A stretch of 64,000 nt of DNA from Pseudomonas viridiflava (GTDB taxonomy: Bacteria; Pseudomonadota; Gammaproteobacteria; Pseudomonadales; Pseudomonadaceae), in assembly GCF_900583165.1 (NCBI RefSeq), contig NZ_UTKY01000011.1:1-64000 (forward strand), in the 5' to 3' direction. A model generated the notes under the pieces. That model did not search any database and was not told the origin of the DNA. It saw only the letters and a list, made by a program, of their open reading frames with translations. Made by a program: the position numbers and the translations under genes. This document shows positions 32,724 through 43,661 of this stretch, piece by piece. How positions within the stretch are numbered: position 1 is the stretch's first letter; every line of letters begins with the position of its first letter.

Positions 32724-33944
32724 ATGCCCGCCGACCTGTCTTTTTCACTCAAGCAAGCTCGACGCATGGCGCTTGCTGCCCAAGGGTTTTCAGGCCGCCA
32801 AGCGCCGGCGCTGATTAAACCCACGCACCTTAACCGCTTGATCGAACGTCTCGGCGTGTTGCAGATCGATTCGGTCAACGCGGTGGTGCGCTCCCATTAC
32901 CTGCCGCTGTTTTCCCGCCTGGGTCATTATTCCCCATTGATGCTTGAACAGGCTGCCTGGAGCCAGGGCCGGCGGCGTTCGCTGTTCGAGTACTGGGGGC
33001 ATGAGGCGTCGCTGCTGCCGATGGCGCTGTACCCGTTGATGCGCTGGCGCATGGAGCGGGCCAAGTTGGGCCAGGGGATTTACGCGCAGATGGCGCGGTT
33101 TGGGCGTGAGCAGCAAGCGGTAATTCAGCGTGTATTGAAGACGGTTGAACAGCAAGGCGCAGTGGGCGCAGGCAGTTTATCGACGCGTGAAGTGCGTGCC
33201 AGCCCCTGGTGGGACTGGAGTGATGAAAAGCACGCGCTGGAATGGCTGTTTGCTGCAGGGCTGGTGACCGTTGCCGGCCGGCGTGGGTTCGAGCGCCTCT
33301 ATGATCTACCCGAGCGGGTGATCCCAGGCGAGTTCCTGCAAAGCAACATCGGGGAAGCGCAAGCCCAGCGCGCTTTGCTGTTGCACAGCGCAACCGCATT
33401 GGGTGTGGGCACCGAAAAGGACCTGCGCGATTACTTCCGCCTGGACCCGGCCGACAGCCGCAATCGTCTGGCCGAGCTGGTGGAGGACGGTCAACTGCAG
33501 CCTTGCCAAGTTCAGGGTTGGAAGCAAGCGGCGTATTGCCTGCCTGTGCCAACAGTGCCGCGCAAAGTGTCGGCCAGCGCCTTGTTGTCACCCTTCGATT
33601 CACTCATCTGGGAGCGCAGCCGTACTGAGCGCCTGTTCGATTTTCGTTACCGCCTGGAAATCTATACGCCGCAAGACAAGCGGGTGTACGGCTACTACGT
33701 GCTGCCGTTTTTGCACAACGAGCGGATTGCGGCTCGCGTTGACCTGCGGGCCGAGCGGGCCAATGGCTGTCTAGCAGTACATGCGGTGCATGAAGAAGAG
33801 CGGGGGTTGGATGAGGCGGGGATGGTGGCGTTGGCGTTGAGTTTGCGGCAGATGGCGGGTTGGCTGGGGTTGGATAGGGTGCAGTTGAATTGCCAGAGGG
33901 CCAGTGCTGATCGGGTAAGGCTTGCCATGGGGGTCGGTCTTTAG
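32724..33944 (+). CDS. YcaQ/AlkX-like DNA glycosylase (HTH_42 family)
   Basis: The 406-residue protein belongs to the winged-helix HTH_42 family of YcaQ (AlkX) and AlkZ, which excise bulky or crosslinked purine adducts. Visible hallmarks are IKPTHLNRLIERLGVLQIDSVNAVVRSHYLPLFSRLGHY, where Gln47 and Asp49 form the QxD catalytic pair of the YcaQ branch, FEYWGHEASLLP, and the C-terminal LLSPFDSLIWERSRTERLFDFRYRLEIYTP. GGAG lies 8 bases before ATG 32724. Function as an interstrand-crosslink glycosylase is inferred from E. coli YcaQ. A REP doublet follows. Confidence 0.88.
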   Translation: MPADLSFSLKQARRMALAAQGFSGRQAPALIKPTHLNRLIERLGVLQIDSVNAVVRSHYLPLFSRLGHYSPLMLEQAAWSQGRRRSLFEYWGHEASLLPMALYPLMRWRMERAKLGQGIYAQMARFGREQQAVIQRVLKTVEQQGAVGAGSLSTREVRASPWWDWSDEKHALEWLFAAGLVTVAGRRGFERLYDLPERVIPGEFLQSNIGEAQAQRALLLHSATALGVGTEKDLRDYFRLDPADSRNRLAELVEDGQLQPCQVQGWKQAAYCLPVPTVPRKVSASALLSPFDSLIWERSRTERLFDFRYRLEIYTPQDKRVYGYYVLPFLHNERIAARVDLRAERANGCLAVHAVHEEERGLDEAGMVALALSLRQMAGWLGLDRVQLNCQRASADRVRLAMGVGL

Positions 33945-33949
33945 GGCCT

Positions 33950-34025
33950 CATCGGGGGCAAGCCCCCTCCCACATTTTGATTGCGTTCACAGGTCAAAAA
34001 GGTGGGAGGGGGCTTGCCCCCGATG
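33950..34025. repeat. REP doublet (inverted pair)
   Basis: CATCGGGGGCAAGCCCCCTC and, 28 bases further, the inverse of it (GAGGGGGCTTGCCCCCGATG) lie between two convergent genes. Confidence 0.88.
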
Positions 34026-34049
34026 GCGTCAGTACAGGCAACCCAAATC

Positions 34050-35396
34050 TCAGCGCTTAACCTGCTTCAACGTCTCGGCAATCAAAAACGCCAACTCCAA
34101 CGACTGATCGGCATTCATCCGCGGGTCGCAGTGGGTGTGATAACGATCCGACAAACCATCCTCGGTAATCGGCCGCGCGCCGCCGATGCATTCGGTGACG
34201 TTCTGCCCGGTCATCTCGATATGAATCCCGCCGGCATAGCTGCCTTCTGCCTGGTGCACTTGGAAGAACTCCTTCACTTCGCCAAGGATCTGCGCAAAGT
34301 CACGGGTCTTGTAGCCACTGCTGGCCTTGATGGTGTTGCCGTGCATCGGGTCGGAGCTCCACAACACCTGCTTGCCTTCGCGCTGCACCGCTCGAATCAG
34401 GTTGGGCAAGTGGTCGCCGACCTTGCCGGCGCCCATACGGGCGATCAGGTTGAGGCGGCCGGGGTCGTTGCTTGGGTTGAGGATGTCGATCAGGCGGATC
34501 AGGTCGTCGGGGTTCATGCTCGGGCCGACCTTGACGCCGATCGGGTTGTTCACCCCACGCAGAAATTCGACGTGAGCGCCGTCCAACTGGCGAGTGCGGT
34601 CGCCGATCCACAGCATGTGGGCCGAGCAGTCGTAATAGTCGTTGGTCAGGCTGTCGCGGCGCACGAAGGCTTGTTCGTAGTTGAGCAGCAACGCTTCGTG
34701 GGCGGTGAAGAAGCTGGTTTCGCGCAGTTGCGGCGAGCTGTCCATGCCGCAGGCGCGCATGAAGGCCAGGGTTTCATCGATGCGGTCGGCCAGTTGGCTG
34801 TATTTTTCGGCCAGGGCTGAGTTGGCGATAAAGTCCAGGTTCCACTTATGCACCTGGTGCAGGTCGGCGAAGCCGCCCTGGGCAAAGGCGCGCAGCAAGT
34901 TCAGGGTCGCCGTGGACTGGTGGTAGGACTGCAACAGGCGGTCTGGGTCGGGCACGCGGCTTTTTTCATCGAAGCCAATGCCGTTGACGATATCGCCGCG
35001 GTAGGCGGGCAGGGTGATGCCGTCGATGGTTTCGTCGTTGGCCGAACGAGGCTTGGCGAACTGGCCGGCCATGCGCCCGACTTTTACCACCGGGCAACCG
35101 GCGGCGAAGGTCATTACGATAGCCATCTGCAACAGCACCTTGAAGGTGTCGCGAATCTTGGCGGCGGAAAACTCGACAAAACTCTCGGCGCAGTCACCGC
35201 CCTGCAACAGGAAGGCGCGACCCTGGGTCACTTCGGCAAACTGACGGCGCAACTCGCGGGCCTCCCCGGCAAATACCAGCGGCGGGTAGCTGGCCAGGTT
35301 CTGCTCCACTTGCAGCAAGTGCGCAGCGTCCGGGTACTGGGGTTGTTGCTGGATCGGCAGGGCGCGCCAGCTGTCGGGGCTCCAGGGTTGGCTCAT
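34050..35396 (-). CDS. 3-deoxy-7-phosphoheptulonate synthase, class II
   Basis: Class II DAHP synthases catalyse the same first shikimate step as AroF/G/H but are unrelated in primary sequence outside the barrel. This protein (448 residues) shows the class II motifs: [32 protein letters not shown] (metal-binding Cys), [75 protein letters not shown] and [21 protein letters not shown] 35396 was picked; another ATG immediately before it (35399) is possible and neither has a clear ribosome-binding site. It is convergent with the glycosylase gene across a REP doublet. The window therefore holds two independent DAHP synthases. Confidence 0.94.
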   Translation of the reverse strand: MSQPWSPDSWRALPIQQQPQYPDAAHLLQVEQNLASYPPLVFAGEARELRRQFAEVTQGRAFLLQGGDCAESFVEFSAAKIRDTFKVLLQMAIVMTFAAGCPVVKVGRMAGQFAKPRSANDETIDGITLPAYRGDIVNGIGFDEKSRVPDPDRLLQSYHQSTATLNLLRAFAQGGFADLHQVHKWNLDFIANSALAEKYSQLADRIDETLAFMRACGMDSSPQLRETSFFTAHEALLLNYEQAFVRRDSLTNDYYDCSAHMLWIGDRTRQLDGAHVEFLRGVNNPIGVKVGPSMNPDDLIRLIDILNPSNDPGRLNLIARMGAGKVGDHLPNLIRAVQREGKQVLWSSDPMHGNTIKASSGYKTRDFAQILGEVKEFFQVHQAEGSYAGGIHIEMTGQNVTECIGGARPITEDGLSDRYHTHCDPRMNADQSLELAFLIAETLKQVKR

Positions 35397-35520
35397 CATG
35401 AACTCGATAGGGTGATTGACGGTCGGGCGTCAATGTTATCAGCAATTAGTGCGTGACCTGTTGCCGCCGGTTGGCCGACAATCGCGCCTTTGGCGTACAG
35501 CAAACCCCTTAGGAGTAGTG

Positions 35521-36276
35521 ATGACAGAGGAGCGTGTCGAGCGCCTGCTGGCCGAGGTCCATGATGACTTTGGCATGATCCGTGTGCTCGAAGTGGCCGA
35601 TTACCGGTTTCTCGAATTCGGCGACGCTATCGAGCAGAGCTGCGTGTTCACCGCTGATCCGAGTTGGCTGGAATACGACTACACCCGCGCCATGCTGATT
35701 GGTGCGCTGTGCCATGAGCAGCCGGAGAGCGCGCTATTCCTTGGCCTGGGTGCTGGCACGCTGACGCAGGCGTGCCTCAAGTTCCTGCCGCTGGATGACG
35801 TGGAAGCCATCGAATTGCGCCCGGATGTGCCGCGCCTGGCCATCGAATACCTGGGGTTGGACGACGATCCGCGCCTGTATATCCGCATTGGCGACGCCCT
35901 GCAGTTGCTGGAAACCGCCGAGTCCGCCGACCTGATTTTCGTCGACCTGTATACCGACGTCGGCCCGGGTGTCGGGCATCTGGCCTGGAGTTTTCTGGAG
36001 AACTGCCAGAAGAAGCTCAACCCCGGCGGCTGGCTGGTGATTAACCAGTGGGCGACCGACGATGGCAAGCCCTTGGGCGCGGCGTTGTTGCGCGGGTTGT
36101 ACCACCGGCATTACTGGGAGTTGCCGGTGAAGGAGGGCAATGTGATTTTGCTGGTGCCTTCGGAGTTGGATCAGGAACTGGACCTTGAAGCGCTATCGGC
36201 CCGTGCCGAGGCCCTGGCGCCTCGTTTGGGGTATTCGTTGCAGGCGTTGATCAAGGCGATTCGGCCGGCGACTTGA
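35521..36276 (+). CDS. Spermidine-synthase-like methyltransferase-fold protein
   Basis: The 251-residue protein has the Rossmann methyltransferase core of the polyamine aminopropyltransferases: SALFLGLGAGTLTQACLKFLPLDDVEAIELRPDVPRLAIEYLGL, RLYIRIGDALQLLETAESADLIFVDLYTDVGPG and GGWLVINQWA. The N-terminal half (RVLEVADYRFLEFGDAIEQSC) is short, and the usual SpeE D-x-x-x-x-D aminopropyl site is not obvious, so it may not be a true spermidine synthase. GGAG lies before ATG 35521. It is divergent from the class II DAHP synthase gene and convergent with the crotonase gene across a REP doublet. Confidence 0.82.
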   Translation: MTEERVERLLAEVHDDFGMIRVLEVADYRFLEFGDAIEQSCVFTADPSWLEYDYTRAMLIGALCHEQPESALFLGLGAGTLTQACLKFLPLDDVEAIELRPDVPRLAIEYLGLDDDPRLYIRIGDALQLLETAESADLIFVDLYTDVGPGVGHLAWSFLENCQKKLNPGGWLVINQWATDDGKPLGAALLRGLYHRHYWELPVKEGNVILLVPSELDQELDLEALSARAEALAPRLGYSLQALIKAIRPAT

Positions 36277-36292
36277 GTGGCCTGGTCTGATG

Positions 36293-36379
36293 CTATCGGG
36301 GGCAAGCCCCCTCCCACAGGGGAATGCATTTCATCAGAAAAATGCAGTCAAAATGTGGGAGGGGGCTTGCCCCCGATGG
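36293..36379. repeat. REP doublet (inverted pair)
   Basis: CTATCGGGGGCAAGCCCCCT and the inverse GGGGGCTTGCCCCCGATGG bracket about 37 bases between two convergent genes. Confidence 0.88.
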
Positions 36380-36393
36380 CGGTCTCAAGACAG

Positions 36394-37185
36394 TCAAATA
36401 CCCTTGAACACCCCCGGCCGCTTCTCAACCATCGCCCGCACCCCCTCCTTGGCATCCTCACTGTTCAGTAATTTATCCACCATCGGCGGCAGCGCCGCAG
36501 CCGCCACGGTTTCCCCTTCTGTCCGTGCCAACCGCGCCGACATCAACGTCGCCTGAACGCCCAGCGGCGCCTGGCGCGCAATGCGATTGGCGAGTTCGAT
36601 CGCCCGGGGCAGCAGGTCTTCACTGGCCATCACTTCCTGCACCAGCCCCAGTCGCAGCGCCTCATGGGCATCGAACTCATCGCCGGTCAGCAGCCAGCGC
36701 ATCGCGTTGCCCCAGCCGGCAATCTGATGAAGACGCAACGTCGCGCCGCCAAATGGAAAGATCCCACGCTGTACTTCCATCTGGGCGAAGCGCGTGTTGC
36801 TCGCACACAGGTTGATATCCGCCGCCAGCATCAATTCGATACCAATGGTCAGGCAGTAACCCTGCGCGGCGACGATGACCGGTTTATTCACCCGTGGGCC
36901 GGCAAACACGCCCCACGGATCACACCCGCCCAGCGGCGGTTGCCAGCCGCCCGCCATCACGCCGCTGACATTGGCCAGGTCCAGCCCGGCGGTGAAGTGC
37001 TCGCCGTGGGCAAACACCACGGCCACCCGCGCTTCGGTATTTCGATCAAATTCGCCATACGCCAGGCTCAGCTCATTCAGCAGATCCAGGTCGAAGGCAT
37101 TGCGCTTGGCCACCCGATCCAGACCCAATAGCAGCACATGGCCTTGTAACTCACGACTGACGCGACTGCTGTTGGCTTGATTCAT
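36394..37185 (-). CDS. Enoyl-CoA hydratase/isomerase family protein (crotonase)
   Basis: The 263-residue product has the crotonase fold: RNAFDLDLLNELSLAYGEFD, the oxyanion-hole region VVFAHGEHFTAGLDLANVSGVMAGG and PVIVAAQGYCLTIGIELMLAADINLCAS, then FAQMEVQRGIFPFGGATLRLHQIAGWGNAMRWLLTGDEFDAHEALRLGLVQEV. The first catalytic Glu of hydratases normally sits in the second block; here Gly-Ile-Glu is present (IGIELM), and the second Glu region is MEVQRGIFPFG. It could be a hydratase or an isomerase. GAGGG precedes ATG 37185. It is monocistronic, and its promoter lies in the long intergenic region shared with the helicase gene. Confidence 0.85.
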   Translation of the reverse strand: MNQANSSRVSRELQGHVLLLGLDRVAKRNAFDLDLLNELSLAYGEFDRNTEARVAVVFAHGEHFTAGLDLANVSGVMAGGWQPPLGGCDPWGVFAGPRVNKPVIVAAQGYCLTIGIELMLAADINLCASNTRFAQMEVQRGIFPFGGATLRLHQIAGWGNAMRWLLTGDEFDAHEALRLGLVQEVMASEDLLPRAIELANRIARQAPLGVQATLMSARLARTEGETVAAAALPPMVDKLLNSEDAKEGVRAMVEKRPGVFKGI

Positions 37186-37608
37186 GGGGTGTGCCCTCGG
37201 GGCGCGGGGTGAGGTTTCAGACCAAAGGTCTGAGCTGTTGGGTGAAACGGTTAAGCTTTATGACCAGCAGGGCCGGGCCTTTGAAAAATAGACCCTGACG
37301 GTGTTATCTGCAACGACGGTGACGCAGCGCGTTATATCGGTGCATTGGGATAAAAAAAGCTCCCTTTTTCAGGTATTTCCGGTATAGTGCGCGCCGGCCT
37401 TTAACCGGGCCGCGTTTAGGTAGCGCAATTCCCCGAAGTCAGCTTCGGCTGCACGTCCGCACAGCGGACTCTCCCTTGACGAATCTTTTTCATTCATTCG
37501 TTTTCGCAAATCCCCGCCGACAAAGCAGCCAGGGCGACTCTTGAGTCTCAACACGGCATGCGCAGCTTTGGAGCATGGGTCTTTGCGGATGCACTTAGAG
37601 GCAGACCC
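37186..37608 (+). promoter_or_regulatory. Promoter and long 5' leader of the DEAD-box helicase gene
   Basis: A -10-like TATAGT at 37383-37388 gives a leader of about 210 bases. It holds three clear hairpins: GCCGGCC/GGGCCGC around 37393-37412, CCGAAG/CTTCGG near 37433-37448, and GTCCGC/GCGGAC near 37456-37470. Long structured leaders are characteristic of cold-shock mRNAs, including csdA of E. coli; similarity of function here is inference. The first 200 bp (37186-37382) would carry the crotonase promoter; I see no firm element there. Confidence 0.5.
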
Positions 37609-39282
<1,674 letters not shown>

Positions 39283-39309
39283 TCCGCCCTTGGGCTGATT
39301 GATCGCACA

Positions 39310-39343
39310 TAAAAAATCCCCGACTGGTTCGGGGATTTTTTTT
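39310..39343. terminator. Terminator between deaD and dioxygenase genes
   Basis: TCCCCGA and TCGGGGA form a 7-bp stem with a 5-base loop, preceded by A-run and followed by eight T; it can act in both directions. Confidence 0.85.
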
Positions 39344-39370
39344 GCCTGATATTTTTGGGTCAATACTCGG

Positions 39371-40138
39371 TCAGCCGAAGCGGTAGATGTCCATTCCGAG
39401 AGCGCCCATGGTGAAGCCTTGGTGTGCCACGCTGAAATCACCCCCCGCGCCGCGCGCGAAGTACAGCGGCAGCAAGTGCTCATCGCTAGGATGGCTACGC
39501 ACCGCATGAGGCGCCTGGCGCCGATAGTCATGCAAGGCCGGCTCATCATTGGCCGCGAGCTTATCCACCACCCAATCGCGAAAATCCCGTGCCCACGGCT
39601 CGATGCTCTCAGGCCCCGCGTGCCAGTCCAGCTCACCCAGGTTGTGGGTGATGCTGCCAGAACCGATCAGCAGCACGCCCTGTTCGCGCAGGCTAGCCAG
39701 CGCTTGTCCAACCCGAGTCTGGAGGGCAGGGCCCAGGCGGCTTGGCAGCGACACCTGCACCACGGGTATATCCGCCGCCGGGTACATCAGCGACAGCGGC
39801 ACCCAAGTGCCGTGGTCGAAAGGGCGACGCTCATCAATGCGGGCATTCAGGCCGTCCGCCTGCAACAACCCGACAATCTCGCCGGCCAGCTGTGGGTCGC
39901 CGGGCGCCGGATACTGCACCGCAAACAATTCGCGGGGGAAGCCGCCGAAGTCGTGCCAGGTTTCCGGGGTGGCGCTGCCGCTGACCAGTAATTCCTGGCT
40001 TTCCCAATGGGCTGATACCACCACGATTGCTCGGGGCCGTGGCAATTGGGCTGCGAGCCGTTCAAGTGCCGGGCCGCTGGCACCGGGCTGCAGGGCAAGC
40101 ATGGGCGAACCATGGGAGATAAACAGGCTGGGGAACAT
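39371..40138 (-). CDS. Extradiol dioxygenase of the LigB/DODA family (YgiD type)
   Basis: Class III extradiol dioxygenases of this group cleave catechol-like rings; YgiD converts DOPA to a secodopa product in vitro. The protein (255 residues) shows metal-ligand histidines in FISHGSPML, VSAHWES, FDHGTWVPLSLMYP and GSITHNLGELDWH, with HPSDEHLLPLYFARGAGG at the C-terminus. ATG 40138 has AGGA about 8 bases upstream. The physiological substrate in Pseudomonas is not known. It is divergent from tpm by about 100 bp. Confidence 0.88.
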   Translation of the reverse strand: MFPSLFISHGSPMLALQPGASGPALERLAAQLPRPRAIVVVSAHWESQELLVSGSATPETWHDFGGFPRELFAVQYPAPGDPQLAGEIVGLLQADGLNARIDERRPFDHGTWVPLSLMYPAADIPVVQVSLPSRLGPALQTRVGQALASLREQGVLLIGSGSITHNLGELDWHAGPESIEPWARDFRDWVVDKLAANDEPALHDYRRQAPHAVRSHPSDEHLLPLYFARGAGGDFSVAHQGFTMGALGMDIYRFG

Positions 40139-40241
40139 AATCAGGGTCCTGAGCGTTAACATGGGCCCATCTTCAATCAGGTCACTGATCTAAATCTAAT
40201 ATAAGTTTTAGCACCTTTTGATCGAATTTTCGGAGTGATCC

Positions 40242-40898
40242 ATGGAGCCTAAGTTTTGGCAGGAGCGCTGGGCGCGCAATCAGATCGGCTTTCATTTGCC
40301 TGAGGTCAACCCTTACCTGCAAAGACACTGGTCGCGATTGAATCTCACCGAGGGCTCCAGGGTGCTGGTGCCGCTGTGTGGCAAGAGCCTGGACCTGATG
40401 TGGCTGGCCAACCAAGGGTTGCGCGTAGTGGGTGTGGAGTTGTCGGAGCAGGCCGTCGAGGCGTTTTTCAGCGAGCAGAACCTGACGCCACGCATCAGCC
40501 AGCAGGGTGTATTCAAGGTCTTTCAGGCGGATTTGATCGAGATCTGGTGTGGGGATTTTTTCGCCTTGGAGGCTGAGATTCTTGCCGATTGTTCTGCGCT
40601 GTATGACCGTGCCGCGCTGATCGCCTTGCCGCCGCTGATGAGGGCGCAATACGCCGAGCGCCTCAATAGCGTGTTGCAATCAGGCTGCCAGGGCCTGTTG
40701 ATTACCTTGGATTACGAGCAGACACAAAAAGCCGGGCCGCCGTTCGCGGTGCCGGATGAGGAAGTGAACATATTGCTGGGTGCGCGCTGGGGGCTGGAGG
40801 TGCTGCAGGAGCAAGACATCCTGGGTGAGAGCTGGAAGTTTGTGCAGGACGGCGTTAAACGGCTTGAGGAGCGGGTGTATCAGTTGATCAAACGCTGA
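40242..40898 (+). CDS. tpm: Thiopurine S-methyltransferase
   Basis: TPMT methylates thiopurines and, in Pseudomonas, selenium and tellurium oxyanions, giving tellurite resistance. The 218-residue product has [50 protein letters not shown] (SAM motif I), [38 protein letters not shown] and [24 protein letters not shown], all characteristic of the bacterial Tpm group. GGAG lies before ATG 40242. It is followed by a REP doublet and convergent htpX. Confidence 0.95.
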   Translation: MEPKFWQERWARNQIGFHLPEVNPYLQRHWSRLNLTEGSRVLVPLCGKSLDLMWLANQGLRVVGVELSEQAVEAFFSEQNLTPRISQQGVFKVFQADLIEIWCGDFFALEAEILADCSALYDRAALIALPPLMRAQYAERLNSVLQSGCQGLLITLDYEQTQKAGPPFAVPDEEVNILLGARWGLEVLQEQDILGESWKFVQDGVKRLEERVYQLIKR

Positions 40899-40910
40899 AC
40901 ACGCCGTCGC

Positions 40911-40978
40911 CATCGCGGGCAAGCCCCCTCCCACAGGTTGAATGCATTCCCCTGTGGGAGTGGGCTTGCCCGCGATGG
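40911..40978. repeat. REP doublet (inverted pair)
   Basis: CATCGCGGGCAAGCCCCCTC with the near-inverse GAGTGGGCTTGCCCGCGATG encloses a short loop. It is a shorter, slightly diverged version of the other three doublets (one arm carries AGTGGG instead of AGGGGG). Confidence 0.85.
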
Positions 40979-41009
40979 CGGTAGTGGCATTGACACAAAA
41001 ATCACAGGC

Positions 41010-41043
41010 AAAAAAAAGGAGCGATCAGATCGCCCCTTTTTTT
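41010..41043 (-). terminator. Terminator of htpX
   Basis: AGGAGCGAT and ATCGCCCCT form a stem with one mismatch and a 3-base loop, flanked by an A-run and a T-run. It lies 13 bp after the htpX stop. Confidence 0.8.
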
Positions 41044-41055
41044 GTATCGCGGTTA

Positions 41056-41943
41056 TCAGCCCCGACGGCGCAGCGCGTCAATACGCTCTTCGAGCGGTGG
41101 GTGGCTCATGAACATGCGAGCCAGGCCCTGCTTGATGCCACCGTTGATGCCAAAGGCCGTCAGGCTGTCGGGCATATGCACCGGCAGGCCCTGTTCCGAG
41201 CGCAGGCGTTGCAATGCGCCGATCATTGCGGTGGTGCCCGCCAGGCGCGCGCCGGCTTCGTCTGCGCGGAACTCGCGTTTGCGCGAGAACCACATCACGA
41301 TCGCGCTGGCCAGGAAGCCCAGGATGATCTCGGCGAAGATGGTCGCCACGAAGTAGGCGATGCCGCGGCCTTCCTCGTTCTTGAAGATCACCTTGTCGAC
41401 AAAGTTGCCGATGATTCGCGCGAAGAACATCACGAAGGTGTTCACCACGCCCTGTACCAGCGCCAGGGTGACCATGTCGCCATTGGCCACGTGGCCGATT
41501 TCGTGGGCCAGCACCGCTTTGACTTCATCGGGCGAGAAACGCTCCAGAAGCCCTTGGCTGACGGCGACGAGTGCGTCGTTCTTGTTCCAGCCCGTGGCGA
41601 AGGCGTTGGCCTCGTAAGCAGGGAAGATCCCCACCTCGGGCATTTTGATGCCGGCTTCCCGAGACAACTGCTCCACGGTTTGCATCAGCCATTGTTCATG
41701 ACGGGTGCGTGGTTGAGTGATGATCTGGGTGCTGGTGCTCATCTTCGCCATCCACTTGGAGATGAACAGCGAGAACAGCGAGCCGGCAAAACCAAAGACC
41801 GCACAGAAAATCAGCAGCTGATTGAGGTTGAGGTCAACCCCATTGGCCGCCATGAACCCGTTGAAGCCGAAAAGGCTCAGGGTGATGCTGGCAATCAGCA
41901 CGACCGCCAGGTTAGTGGCCAAGAACAGCAGGATGCGCATCAT
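41056..41943 (-). CDS. htpX: Membrane protease HtpX
   Basis: HtpX is an inner-membrane zinc metalloprotease that degrades misfolded membrane proteins together with FtsH. The 295-residue protein has two N-terminal membrane helices (about 4-26 and 42-62), the zinc motif HEIGH (His147, Glu148, His151) in [13 protein letters not shown], two further helices ([21 protein letters not shown] and [26 protein letters not shown]), and the third zinc ligand Glu in [20 protein letters not shown] lies upstream of ATG 41943. In many bacteria it is induced by heat or envelope stress; a TATATA-like -10 is seen about 50 bp upstream, but no clear sigma-32 signature. Confidence 0.95.
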   Translation of the reverse strand: MMRILLFLATNLAVVLIASITLSLFGFNGFMAANGVDLNLNQLLIFCAVFGFAGSLFSLFISKWMAKMSTSTQIITQPRTRHEQWLMQTVEQLSREAGIKMPEVGIFPAYEANAFATGWNKNDALVAVSQGLLERFSPDEVKAVLAHEIGHVANGDMVTLALVQGVVNTFVMFFARIIGNFVDKVIFKNEEGRGIAYFVATIFAEIILGFLASAIVMWFSRKREFRADEAGARLAGTTAMIGALQRLRSEQGLPVHMPDSLTAFGINGGIKQGLARMFMSHPPLEERIDALRRRG

Positions 41944-42247
41944 GGTTGTAGAGTTCTCCTCATGCTTAATATGTCGCTTACTGCGGGGTATATAAGGTGC
42001 CGCTTGGGGCTATTCAACCGAGGGACTATTTCAAACTGTGTCCTACAGCATGAATGTAGAGCCTTGAAGGGTATTTCCCACAGCGAAAAGGCCGGCCGAT
42101 CAGCTTGCCGCTGCCCTTCAACCCCGTAATTATGGGGTGGCGATCGACTAGCGGGTGCCGCTTAGGTGAACGTGAGAGGGCAGGGTAGAGAAGTGTTGCC
42201 AGATACTCGCTGTACGACCGAACGTCGGTCGTACAGCGTCATCTCCG
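41944..42247. other. Intergenic region between htpX and the aminotransferase gene
   Basis: The 304-bp region contains the htpX promoter on its left side, with TTATATA near 41985-41995. On its right, at 42208-42238, is a perfect 14-bp inverted repeat. Between them I see no gene or repeat. Confidence 0.5.
42208..42238 (-). terminator. Perfect 14-bp hairpin downstream of the aminotransferase gene
   Basis: CGCTGTACGACCGA (42208-42221) pairs completely with TCGGTCGTACAGCG (42225-42238) around a 3-base loop, 10 bp after the stop codon. There is no T-run on the gene's strand, so it may be an imperfect terminator, an RNA-stability element or a protein-binding palindrome. Confidence 0.5.
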
Positions 42248-43459
42248 TTACTGGCGATAGGACTTGAGGAAGTTGCCGATACGACCGATGGCCATTTCCA
42301 GGTCATCCACTCGCGGCAGTGTGACAACACGGAAGTGATCCGGCCACGGCCAGTTGAACGCTGTGCCCTGGACCACCAGCAGCTTTTCCGACAGCAACAG
42401 GTCAAGCACGAACTTCTCGTCGTTGAAGATCGGGCATACCTTCGGGTCGATGCGCGGGAACGCGTACAGCGCGCCCATGGGTTTTACGCAGCTCACGCCT
42501 GGAATGGCGTTGAGCAACTCCCAGGTGCGATTACGTTGTTCAAGCAGGCGGCCCTGAGGCAGCACCAGGTCGTTGATGCTTTGGTAGCCGCCGAGGGCGG
42601 TCTGGATGGCGTGCTGGCTCGGCACGTTGGCGCAAAGGCGCATGTTGGCCAGCATGTCGATGCCTTCGATGTAGCTCTGCGCGTTGTGCTTGGGGCCGGA
42701 AATGGCGATCCAGCCGGAGCGGAAGCCCGCCACGCGGTAGGACTTGGACAGGCCGTTGAAGGTCAGGCACAGCAGGTCTGGCGCCAGCGAGGCGGTGCAC
42801 ACGTGCACGGCGTCATCGTAGAGGATCTTGTCGTAGATCTCGTCGGAGAACACCACCAGGTTGTGCTGGCGCGCGATTTCGAGCATGCCCAGCAGCACTT
42901 CCTTGGAATACACCGCACCGGTCGGGTTGTTCGGGTTGATGATCACCAGGGCCTTGGTGTTCGGCGTGATCTTGGCCTTGATGTCGGCCAGGTCCGGGAA
43001 CCAGTCGGCGCCTTCGTCACACAGGTAATGCACAGGGTGGCCGCCGGCCAGGGTCACGGCAGCGGTCCAGAGCGGGTAGTCCGGCGCTGGCACCAGCACT
43101 TCGTCACCGTTGTTGAGCAGGGCCTGCATGGACATCACGATCAGCTCGGACACGCCATTGCCCAGGTAGATGTCTTCGATGCCGACACCTTCGACCTGCT
43201 TCTGCTGGTAGTACTGCATCACCGCCTTGCGGGCGCTGAACAGGCCCTTGGAGTCGCTATAGCCCTGGGCAGTCGGCAGGTTGCGGATCACGTCCTGGAG
43301 GATTTCGTCCGGCGCTTCGAAACCAAAGGGCGCCGGGTTGCCAATGTTCAGCTTGAGGATGCGATGGCCTTCCTCTTCCAGGCGCTTGGCGTGCTTGAGC
43401 ACTGGGCCGCGAATGTCGTAGCAGACGTTGGCGAGCTTGTTCGATTTGCTGACCTGCAT
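42248..43459 (-). CDS. alaA: Alanine-type aminotransferase (AlaA-like)
   Basis: This 403-residue PLP enzyme closely resembles AlaA (YfbQ), which makes alanine from pyruvate and glutamate. Features are the N-terminal MQVSKSNKLANVCYDIRGPVLKHAKRLEEEGHRILKLNIGNPAPFGFEAPDEI, PAPDYPLWTAAVTLAGG, IINPNNPTGAVYS, VFSDEIYDKILYDD, the PLP lysine in FNGLSKSYRVAGFRSGW (Schiff base Lys in SKSYR), and HFRVVTLPRVDD. ATG 43459 was chosen by family alignment; upstream in-frame codons (43534) give no conserved extension. It is divergent from msrB across about 200 bp. Confidence 0.92.
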   Translation of the reverse strand: MQVSKSNKLANVCYDIRGPVLKHAKRLEEEGHRILKLNIGNPAPFGFEAPDEILQDVIRNLPTAQGYSDSKGLFSARKAVMQYYQQKQVEGVGIEDIYLGNGVSELIVMSMQALLNNGDEVLVPAPDYPLWTAAVTLAGGHPVHYLCDEGADWFPDLADIKAKITPNTKALVIINPNNPTGAVYSKEVLLGMLEIARQHNLVVFSDEIYDKILYDDAVHVCTASLAPDLLCLTFNGLSKSYRVAGFRSGWIAISGPKHNAQSYIEGIDMLANMRLCANVPSQHAIQTALGGYQSINDLVLPQGRLLEQRNRTWELLNAIPGVSCVKPMGALYAFPRIDPKVCPIFNDEKFVLDLLLSEKLLVVQGTAFNWPWPDHFRVVTLPRVDDLEMAIGRIGNFLKSYRQ

Positions 43460-43661
43460 GGCGATGTGATCCTGAAAATGAACGATCCAGACGATAAGGG
43501 CACTACCGTACTGTGAATCCTGCGGGCCCCGCACCCATAAATACGTTTGAATGCCGGTAGCGCGGGTGCCAGACTGGCGTTTTGAAGAGGCGCAATCATA
43601 CGTGCCACCTGATCCAGCGAAAAGATACAGATCAGGGTTTTTCAGTTGACGAGGTGTATCG

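Noticed and set aside
42335-43516. A 393-codon plus-strand frame opposite the AlaA-like gene
   Set aside because: Shadow of the aminotransferase; no conserved motif.
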